Under the pieces are notes generated by a model, which had not been told where the DNA came from, searched no databases, and was given only the letters and a program-made list of their open reading frames with translations. From CAIZGX01 sp044371675 (GTDB lineage: Bacteria > Bacteroidota > Bacteroidia > Flavobacteriales_D > Sanyastnellaceae), in NCBI GenBank assembly GCA_044371675.1, contig JBILTF010000072.1, positions 1 to 11,953 of the forward strand: a stretch of 11,953 nucleotides of DNA, written 5' to 3'. The position numbers and the translations under genes are program-made. Positions 6,920 to 11,953 of the stretch are shown here, one piece after another; positions within the stretch are counted from its first letter, which is position 1; each line of letters begins with the position of its first letter.

Positions 6920-6934
6920 CGAGTCGTGTACTCG
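6920..6934 (+). promoter_or_regulatory. Small hairpin in the rpsL leader
   Basis: CGAGT (6920-6924) and ACTCG (6930-6934) pair around a 5-base loop in the expected 5' leader, close to the predicted transcript start. A short A/T stem (6951-6955 with 6962-6966) that places GGA in its loop could follow. It may stabilise the transcript end or be a ribosomal-protein feedback site. The sequence alone does not show which. Confidence 0.4.
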
Positions 6935-6970
6935 TATTAAAAATAGTGAAATAAAGGAACTTTTATAACA

Positions 6971-7351
6971 ATGCCAACAGTTCAACAGTTAATCAAAAAG
7001 GGTCGCACACCAAAGACCTATCGCAGTAAATCAGCTGCCTTAACCTCATGTCCGCAGCGTCGTGGGGTTTGTACTAAAGTGTACACCACTACTCCTAAGA
7101 AACCAAACTCAGCATTACGTAAAGTGGCTAAGGTTCGTTTAACGAATGGTTTTGAAATCATCGCCTACATCGGCGGAGAAGGACACAACCTACAAGAGCA
7201 CAGCATTGTATTGGTTCGTGGTGGTCGTGTGAAAGATTTACCAGGTGTTCGTTACCACATCGTTCGCGGAGCTTTGGATACAGCCGGTGTAAACGGTCGT
7301 GGTCAAAGAAGATCTAAGTACGGTACGAAGCGTCCAAAAGTTAAAAAATAA
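6971..7351 (+). CDS. rpsL: 30S ribosomal protein S12
   Basis: A 126-residue S12, close to the 124 residues of E. coli S12. It sits at the decoding centre and helps monitor codon-anticodon pairing. The motifs CPQRRGVCTKVYTTTPKKPNS (27-47) and VRGGRVKDLPGVRYH (82-96) are intact. Lys43 and Lys88, the positions where streptomycin-resistance changes usually fall, are both lysine, so nothing here points to ribosomal streptomycin resistance. Asp89, the beta-methylthiolation site in some bacteria, is also present. It is the first gene of the str-S10 unit. A weak AAAGGA (6953-6958) lies 12 bases before the ATG, too far to be a confident ribosome binding site. Confidence 0.99.
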   Translation: MPTVQQLIKKGRTPKTYRSKSAALTSCPQRRGVCTKVYTTTPKKPNSALRKVAKVRLTNGFEIIAYIGGEGHNLQEHSIVLVRGGRVKDLPGVRYHIVRGALDTAGVNGRGQRRSKYGTKRPKVKK

Positions 7352-7372
7352 TCGCATTAAGAATATTTTGCA

Positions 7373-7840
7373 ATGAGAAGAAGAAAAGCCAAAAAAATTG
7401 CGGTACTTCCAGATCCGAAGTTCAACGAGGTTACTGTAACGAAGTTCGTTAATAATTTAATGCTTCAAGGAAAGAAAGGGGTAGCCTTTTCAATCTTTTA
7501 TGATGCAATCGATCGTGTAGCGAGTAAGACTAGCGAAGATGGATTAGAAATTTGGAAGAAAGCGTTAGAGAACGTAACTCCAGCAGTAGAGGTTAGAAGC
7601 CGCCGTGTAGGTGGAGCAACTTTCCAGATTCCTTCACCTATCCGTGAGGATCGTAAGAATTCAATGGCAATGAAGTGGTTAATCGGATATTCTCGCAAGA
7701 GAAACGAGAAGAGCATGGCTGAGAAATTGGCTAACGAAATCGTAGCTGCGTCAAAAGGTGAAGGTTCAGCTTTCAAAAAGAAGGAAGATGTTCACAGAAT
7801 GGCTGAAGCAAATAAAGCATTCTCACATTTCCGTTTCTAA
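7373..7840 (+). CDS. rpsG: 30S ribosomal protein S7
   Basis: A 155-residue S7, the primary 16S rRNA binder that nucleates assembly of the small-subunit head and contacts the E-site tRNA. The N-terminal MRRRKAKKIAVLPDPKFNE, the following VTKFVNNLMLQGKKGVAF, and the VRSRRVGGATFQIP segment, which is in the usual position, are the family hallmarks. The C-terminal helix ends NKAFSHFRF. The start is 21 bases after rpsL with an A/T-rich gap and no Shine-Dalgarno. In E. coli S7 represses its own operon by binding between rpsL and rpsG. This gap is much shorter than that site, so the same regulation is not evident here. Confidence 0.99.
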   Translation: MRRRKAKKIAVLPDPKFNEVTVTKFVNNLMLQGKKGVAFSIFYDAIDRVASKTSEDGLEIWKKALENVTPAVEVRSRRVGGATFQIPSPIREDRKNSMAMKWLIGYSRKRNEKSMAEKLANEIVAASKGEGSAFKKKEDVHRMAEANKAFSHFRF

Positions 7841-7862
7841 ATTAAGATAAAGAAGAAGAAGT

Positions 7863-9965
7863 ATGTCACGCGACCTTTTATATACAAGAAATATTGGAAT
7901 TGCTGCCCACATTGATGCGGGTAAGACAACGACTACAGAGCGTATTCTTTATTATGCTGGTGTAAATCACAAGATTGGAGAAGTTCACGATGGTGCGGCT
8001 ACAATGGACTGGATGGCGCAAGAGCAGGAGCGTGGTATAACCATTACTTCAGCAGCTACTACAGTTGATTGGATGTATCGTAATCAATCTTATCACATTA
8101 ATATTATCGATACTCCTGGCCACGTTGACTTTACCGTTGAGGTAAATCGTTCATTGCGTGTTTTGGATGGATTGGTGTTTTTGTTTTCTGCGGTAGATGG
8201 AGTAGAGCCTCAGTCAGAAACTAACTGGCGTTTGGCTAACAACTACAATGTTGCTCGTATCGGTTTCGTTAACAAAATGGACCGTCAAGGAGCTGACTTC
8301 TTAAACGTGGTTAAGCAAGTTAGAGAGATGTTGGGAAGCAATGCAGTTCCACTTCAATTACCTATAGGTGCTGAAGATGATTTCACGGGTGTTGTTGATT
8401 TGATTAACTTCCGTGGAATGGTTTGGAATGAGCATGACAAAGGAATGACTTACCAAGAGGTAGAAATTCCAGCGGACATGATGGATGAGGCTTTAGAGTA
8501 TCGCGAGAAACTTCTAGAAGCGGTTGCAGATTATGACGAGTCTTTGATGGAGAAATTCTTCGAAGATCCAAACAGTATCACGGAGCGTGAAATTCTTGAC
8601 GCACTTCGTAAGGCTGTTATTGATATGAAAATTGTTCCAATGGTTTGTGGTTCTTCTTTCAAGAACAAAGGAGTTCAAACCATGTTGGATTTGGTTATGG
8701 AGTTAATGCCATCACCTTTAGATAAGGAAAGTATTACGGGTACTCACCCTGATACCGGAGAAGAACTTACCCGCCGTCCATCTTTAGATGAGCCGTTCGC
8801 AGGTTTAGCTTTCAAAATTGCAACTGACCCATTCGTAGGACGTTTAGCATTTACTCGTGCTTACAGTGGAAAATTAGATGCAGGGTCTTATATATTGAAC
8901 GCGCGTAGCGGAAACAAAGAACGTATCTCACGTATCTTCCAAATGCACGCTAACAAGCAGAATCCAATTGAAGTTTTAGGTGCTGGAGATATTGGAGCAG
9001 TAGTAGGATTTAAAGATATTAAAACTGGAGATACGTTGTGTGATGAAAAACACCCAATCGTTCTAGAGTCAATGGTATTCCCTGAGCCGGTAATTGGTTT
9101 AGCGATTGAGCCTAAGACTCAGGCAGACAGTGATAAGTTAGGTATGGCTTTGGCTAAATTAGCCGAAGAAGATCCAACATTCCGCGTGCGCACAGACGAT
9201 GAGACTGGTCAAACAGTAATCTCGGGTATGGGTGAGTTACACTTGGAAATTATCATAGACCGTCTTCGTCGTGAGTTTAAGGTAGAGTGTAACCAAGGTG
9301 CACCTCAAGTATCTTACAAGGAAGCTATTACTGCGGCGTCAAACCACAGAGAAGTATTCAAGAAGCAATCGGGTGGTCGTGGTAAGTTCGCAGATATTGT
9401 TATCAATATCGGACCGAACGACGATGCTGAGAAGAGCGGTTTGGTATTCGTTAATAACATTAAAGGTGGTAACATTCCTCGTGAATTTATCCCTTCTATC
9501 GAAAAAGGATTTAAGGAAGCAATGATCAACGGTGTATTAGCTGGATACAATATAGACACAATGAGAGTTGAGTTGAATGATGGATCTTTCCACGCAGTTG
9601 ACTCGGATGCACTTTCATTTGAATTGTGCGCTAAGATGGCTTTCCGCGAAGCAGCACCGAAGTGTAAGCCCATTATCCTTGAGCCTATCATGAAACTTGA
9701 AATCGTTACTCCATCTGAAAACATGGGTGATGTAATTGGTGACTTGAACAAGCGTCGTGGTATGATCGAAGGAACAAGCGAGCGTAGCGGAGCAACTGTA
9801 ATCAGTGGTAAAGTGCCTCTTTCTGAAATGTTCGGATATGTAACTGACTTACGTACCATCACTTCAGGTCGTGCAACTTCTTCAATGGAATTCAATAATT
9901 ACGCGCCAGCTCCGAACAACGTAGCTGAAGTAGTAATTGCAAAGGCAAAAGGCAAAAACGCATAA
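7863..9965 (+). CDS. fusA: Elongation factor G
   Basis: A 700-residue translational GTPase that drives mRNA-tRNA translocation and, with ribosome recycling factor, splits ribosomes. The GTPase motifs are complete: AHIDAGKT (15-22), RGITI (57-61), DTPGH with catalytic His87 (83-87) and NKMD (137-140). Domain IV begins near the QSGGRGKFADI stretch and domain V ends with AEVVIAKAKGKNA. The length is standard. All GTP-binding motifs are canonical, so this is the ordinary housekeeping EF-G and not the degenerate second EF-G that some Bacteroidota carry. It lies 22 bases after rpsG, with a purine-rich but non-canonical upstream stretch (7846-7861), and 14 bases before rpsJ. The tuf gene that usually follows fusA in Proteobacteria is absent. 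Confidence 0.99.
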   Translation: MSRDLLYTRNIGIAAHIDAGKTTTTERILYYAGVNHKIGEVHDGAATMDWMAQEQERGITITSAATTVDWMYRNQSYHINIIDTPGHVDFTVEVNRSLRVLDGLVFLFSAVDGVEPQSETNWRLANNYNVARIGFVNKMDRQGADFLNVVKQVREMLGSNAVPLQLPIGAEDDFTGVVDLINFRGMVWNEHDKGMTYQEVEIPADMMDEALEYREKLLEAVADYDESLMEKFFEDPNSITEREILDALRKAVIDMKIVPMVCGSSFKNKGVQTMLDLVMELMPSPLDKESITGTHPDTGEELTRRPSLDEPFAGLAFKIATDPFVGRLAFTRAYSGKLDAGSYILNARSGNKERISRIFQMHANKQNPIEVLGAGDIGAVVGFKDIKTGDTLCDEKHPIVLESMVFPEPVIGLAIEPKTQADSDKLGMALAKLAEEDPTFRVRTDDETGQTVISGMGELHLEIIIDRLRREFKVECNQGAPQVSYKEAITAASNHREVFKKQSGGRGKFADIVINIGPNDDAEKSGLVFVNNIKGGNIPREFIPSIEKGFKEAMINGVLAGYNIDTMRVELNDGSFHAVDSDALSFELCAKMAFREAAPKCKPIILEPIMKLEIVTPSENMGDVIGDLNKRRGMIEGTSERSGATVISGKVPLSEMFGYVTDLRTITSGRATSSMEFNNYAPAPNNVAEVVIAKAKGKNA

Positions 9966-9979
9966 TATATAGAACCTAC

Positions 9980-10285
9980 ATGGCTCAAAAGATTAGAATT
10001 AAATTAAAGTCCTACGATCACAACTTAGTAGATAAGTCTGCTGAGAAAATTGTGAAGACTGTGAAGTCGACCGGGGCTGTTGTAAACGGACCAATTCCGT
10101 TGCCAACACACAAGCGCATTTACACAGTGCTTCGTTCACCACACGTGAACAAGAAAGCGCGTGAGCAGTTCGAATTGAATTCGTACAAGCGTTTGTTAGA
10201 CATTTACAGCTCTTCATCGAAAACTGTAGATGCATTGATGAAGCTAGAATTGCCTAGCGGAGTGGAAGTAGAAATCAAAGTTTAA
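9980..10285 (+). CDS. rpsJ: 30S ribosomal protein S10
   Basis: A 101-residue S10 (103 in E. coli), a small-subunit head protein. In E. coli it also pairs with NusB in transcription antitermination and binds NusG. The motif GPIPLPTHKRIYTVLRSPHVNKKAREQFE (38-66) is the diagnostic S10 core, and the C-terminus LELPSGVEVEIKV is typical. The start lies only 14 bases after the fusA stop. There is thus no separate S10 leader of the E. coli kind, and the gene must be expressed mainly from the rpsL promoter or one inside fusA. Confidence 0.99.
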   Translation: MAQKIRIKLKSYDHNLVDKSAEKIVKTVKSTGAVVNGPIPLPTHKRIYTVLRSPHVNKKAREQFELNSYKRLLDIYSSSSKTVDALMKLELPSGVEVEIKV

Positions 10286-10304
10286 CAATTAAATATACAA
10301 ACAC

Positions 10305-10925
10305 ATGCCAGGCATAATTGGTAAAAAAATCGGTATGACTAGCGTCTACAGTGCCGCTGGGAAAAACATCCCATGCACAGTGATAGAAGCTGGTCCATGT
10401 GTAGTGACCCAAGTAAGAACCTTGGAAAAGGATGGCTATACCGCTGTTCAGCTAGCATATGGCGAAAAGAAGGAGAAAAACACTTCTAAGCCAATGCAAG
10501 GTCACTTCAAAAAAGCTGGAACAACTCCAAAGCGATTTATCGCTGAGTTCCATGACTTCGAAACAGAGATGAACTTAGGTGATGTTGTAACAATCACTGA
10601 GTTATTCACCGAAGGAGAGAACGTAGATGTAATCGGGACTTCGAAAGGAAAAGGATTCCAAGGTGTTGTAAAGCGCCACGGTTTCAGTGGGGTAGGAGAA
10701 AGCACTCACGGACAACACAACCGTCTACGTGCACCAGGATCGTTAGGAGCGTCGTCTGACCCATCACGTGTATTCAAGGGAATGCGCATGGCAGGACGAA
10801 CAGGTGGAAACCAACGCACACTGCAAAATTTAGAGGTTCTTAAGGTATTGGCAGATGAGAATTTAATTCTTGTTAAAGGCGCAATCCCAGGCTACAATGG
10901 TTCAACCGTCTATATCATTAAGTAA
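10305..10925 (+). CDS. rplC: 50S ribosomal protein L3
   Basis: A 206-residue L3, an early large-subunit assembly protein whose long loop reaches the peptidyl transferase centre. The N-terminal MPGIIGKKIGMTSVY and the loop GKGFQGVVKRHGFSG (115-129) are diagnostic. The loop continues through GSLGASSDPSRVFKGMRMAGR (145-165). Where E. coli L3 carries the glutamine methylated by PrmB (Gln150), this protein appears to have serine (Ser151), so that modification should be absent. The start is 19 bases after rpsJ with no Shine-Dalgarno. One base separates its stop from the rplD start. Confidence 0.99.
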   Translation: MPGIIGKKIGMTSVYSAAGKNIPCTVIEAGPCVVTQVRTLEKDGYTAVQLAYGEKKEKNTSKPMQGHFKKAGTTPKRFIAEFHDFETEMNLGDVVTITELFTEGENVDVIGTSKGKGFQGVVKRHGFSGVGESTHGQHNRLRAPGSLGASSDPSRVFKGMRMAGRTGGNQRTLQNLEVLKVLADENLILVKGAIPGYNGSTVYIIK

Positions 10926-10926
10926 T

Positions 10927-11556
10927 ATGAAACTGGATATATTCAACATACAAGGTCAAAAGACGGGAAGCTCCGTTGAACTTGACGCAGAAGTATTCGG
11001 GATCGAACCGAATGATCACGCGATTTACTTAGACGTAAAACGTTACCTAGCTGCTCAACGCACTGGTACGCACAAGACTAAGCACAGAGGTGAGATTCAC
11101 GGTTCTACGAAGAAATTACACAAGCAAAAAGGTACTGGTGGTGCTCGTAAGGGTAGTGCAAAGAATCCGTTGTTCCGTCAAGGAGGTAGCGTATTCGGTC
11201 CACGTCCAAGAGCATACGATATCAAAGTGAACAGAAGCACAACTCGTTTGGCCCGCGCTTCAGCTTTAAGCTACAAGGCAAAGGAAAATGGAATTATGTT
11301 GGTTGATGCTTTATCTTTTGATAAGCCGAAAACAAGTGAATTTTTGAATGTATTAAAGAATCTTTCTTTAAACAGTCGTAAATCTCTTATCCTTATCCCA
11401 GAAAGAAACGATAGCCTTTATTTGAGCTCACGTAACATTCAGGGCGCTAACGTGCAAATCGCTAGCATGGTGAACACATATGACATTATGAGCAGCCATC
11501 AAATTGTTTTCGTAGGCAACGCACACGAAATGGTAACTAACATTCTTAAAAAATAA
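10927..11556 (+). CDS. rplD: 50S ribosomal protein L4
   Basis: A 209-residue L4 (201 in E. coli), which lines the peptide exit tunnel and in E. coli represses the S10 operon. The basic loop THKTKHRGEIHG... KQKGTGGARKGSAKNPLFRQ, and GGSVFGPRPRAYDIKVN after it, are the classic L4 core. The start at 10927 is chosen because it gives the normal N-terminus MKLDIFNIQG and leaves one base after the rplC stop (TAA, T, ATG). The longer reading from 10870 would add 19 residues and overlap rplC. The tight junction implies translational coupling between L3 and L4. Confidence 0.98.
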   Translation: MKLDIFNIQGQKTGSSVELDAEVFGIEPNDHAIYLDVKRYLAAQRTGTHKTKHRGEIHGSTKKLHKQKGTGGARKGSAKNPLFRQGGSVFGPRPRAYDIKVNRSTTRLARASALSYKAKENGIMLVDALSFDKPKTSEFLNVLKNLSLNSRKSLILIPERNDSLYLSSRNIQGANVQIASMVNTYDIMSSHQIVFVGNAHEMVTNILKK

Positions 11557-11561
11557 CTGTC

Positions 11562-11855
11562 ATGAGCGAAATACTTATTCGACCATTGGTTACGGAGAAA
11601 ATGACCGGAATCCAAGAAAAGCAGGGCAAGTACGGCTTCGTGGTAGCATTGACCGCTAATAAGATTGAAATCAAAAAAGCGATCGAGAAAAACTACGGTG
11701 TGACAGTTATGCAAATCAACACCCTTCGTTACGACGGAAAGACCAAATATCGTAATACAAAGGCAGGAGTTGTTTCAGGAAGAAGCGCAAGCTACAAGAA
11801 AGCTATCGTGAAGTTGGCTGCTGGTGAGACAATTGACTTTTATTCTAACATCTAA
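11562..11855 (+). CDS. rplW: 50S ribosomal protein L23
   Basis: A 97-residue L23 (100 in E. coli), which sits at the tunnel exit and docks trigger factor and the signal recognition particle. The N-terminal ILIRPLVTEKMTGIQEKQGKY, the KIEIKKAIEKNYGVTVMQINT helix-strand and the KTKYRNTKAG loop are typical. The gene starts five bases after the rplD stop. It lies 11 bases before rplB. Confidence 0.98.
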   Translation: MSEILIRPLVTEKMTGIQEKQGKYGFVVALTANKIEIKKAIEKNYGVTVMQINTLRYDGKTKYRNTKAGVVSGRSASYKKAIVKLAAGETIDFYSNI

Positions 11856-11860
11856 CAGAA

Positions 11861-11864
11861 GAGG
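11861..11864 (+). promoter_or_regulatory. Possible Shine-Dalgarno GAGG before rplB
   Basis: GAGG (11861-11864) lies two bases before the rplB ATG (11867), within AGAAGAGGAA. It is the only purine motif of this kind near a ribosomal-gene start in the window, but the spacing is shorter than usual, so its use is doubtful. Confidence 0.25.
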
Positions 11865-11866
11865 AA

Positions 11867-11953
11867 ATGGGCATTAAGAAATTAAATCCGGTAACTCCAG
11901 GTACTCGCTTCAAAGTGGCTTCCACTTTCGAAGAGTTGACGACCGACCGTCCA
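11867..11953 (+). CDS. rplB: 50S ribosomal protein L2, 5' part (cut by the window end)
   Basis: Only the first 29 codons are present. The peptide starts MGIKKLNPVTPGTRFKV and continues ASTFEELTTDRP, matching the opening of Bacteroidota L2 (a 'KLKPVTPGxRF' start and a 'TTDKP' turn). L2 is a primary 23S rRNA binder needed for subunit joining and peptidyl transfer. The position after rplW is the usual gene order of the S10 operon. The rest lies beyond the window. Confidence 0.95.
   Translation, partial: MGIKKLNPVTPGTRFKVASTFEELTTDRP

Noticed and set aside
6971..7351. Possible streptomycin-resistance allele of rpsL
   Set aside because: Lys43 and Lys88 are both lysine, the usual sensitive state.
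9314..9895. 193-codon open frame on the minus strand inside fusA
   Set aside because: It is fully antisense to the conserved EF-G domains and its translation has no recognisable domain. It is a shadow of the strong codon bias of fusA.
10870..10926. Longer rplD start inside rplC
   Set aside because: The extra 19 residues are the frame-shifted end of rplC. The start at 10927 gives the conserved L4 N-terminus.
1..11953. Mobile elements, CRISPR arrays, defence or biosynthetic clusters
   Set aside because: I saw no transposase, integrase, direct-repeat array, attachment site or clustered accessory genes. The tRNA ends at the left edge show no flanking duplicated tRNA fragment in the window.

Overview
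The window reads as a chromosomal segment of a Bacteroidota bacterium, most likely a member of the Flavobacteriales. The evidence is a str operon joined directly to the S10 ribosomal operon with no tuf gene between them, start sites that mostly lack Shine-Dalgarno sequences, tRNA genes without an encoded CCA end, and a promoter before rpsL that fits the Bacteroidota consensus (TTG, 19 bases, TAnnTTTG). No mobile element, CRISPR array, integrase, toxin-antitoxin pair or defence gene is visible.

Layout. (1) 1-228: the 3' end of a tRNA, probably tRNA-Gly, then a terminator-like hairpin, a complete tRNA-Leu(UAA) and a strong rho-independent terminator. (2) 229-1731, plus strand: a membrane acyltransferase-3 family protein followed by a small SRPBCC-fold protein. 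(3) 1784-1820: a bidirectional terminator between convergent genes. (4) 1823-5529, minus strand, transcribed in the order outer-membrane beta-barrel-like protein, Kdo transferase (waaA/kdtA), then the translational ABC-F factor ettA. The first two are one base apart, and ettA seems to have its own promoter. (5) 5596-6726, plus strand, divergent: a sugar-nucleotide aminotransferase resembling WbpE. (6) 6727-6970: an AT-rich gap with a good promoter and a short structured leader. (7) 6971 to the end, plus strand: rpsL, rpsG, fusA, rpsJ, rplC, rplD, rplW and the start of rplB. These are packed 1 to 21 bases apart and are evidently one transcription unit.

Functionally the window pairs translation (tRNAs, EttA, EF-G, ribosomal proteins) with cell-envelope genes (acyltransferase, Kdo transferase, barrel protein, sugar aminotransferase). 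Most of it is ordinary core genome. I did not find a convincing undescribed system. The observations most worth a second look are the unknown outer-membrane-like protein tightly coupled to the Kdo transferase, the fused str-S10 operon with no room for an S10 leader, and several short regulatory arrangements.
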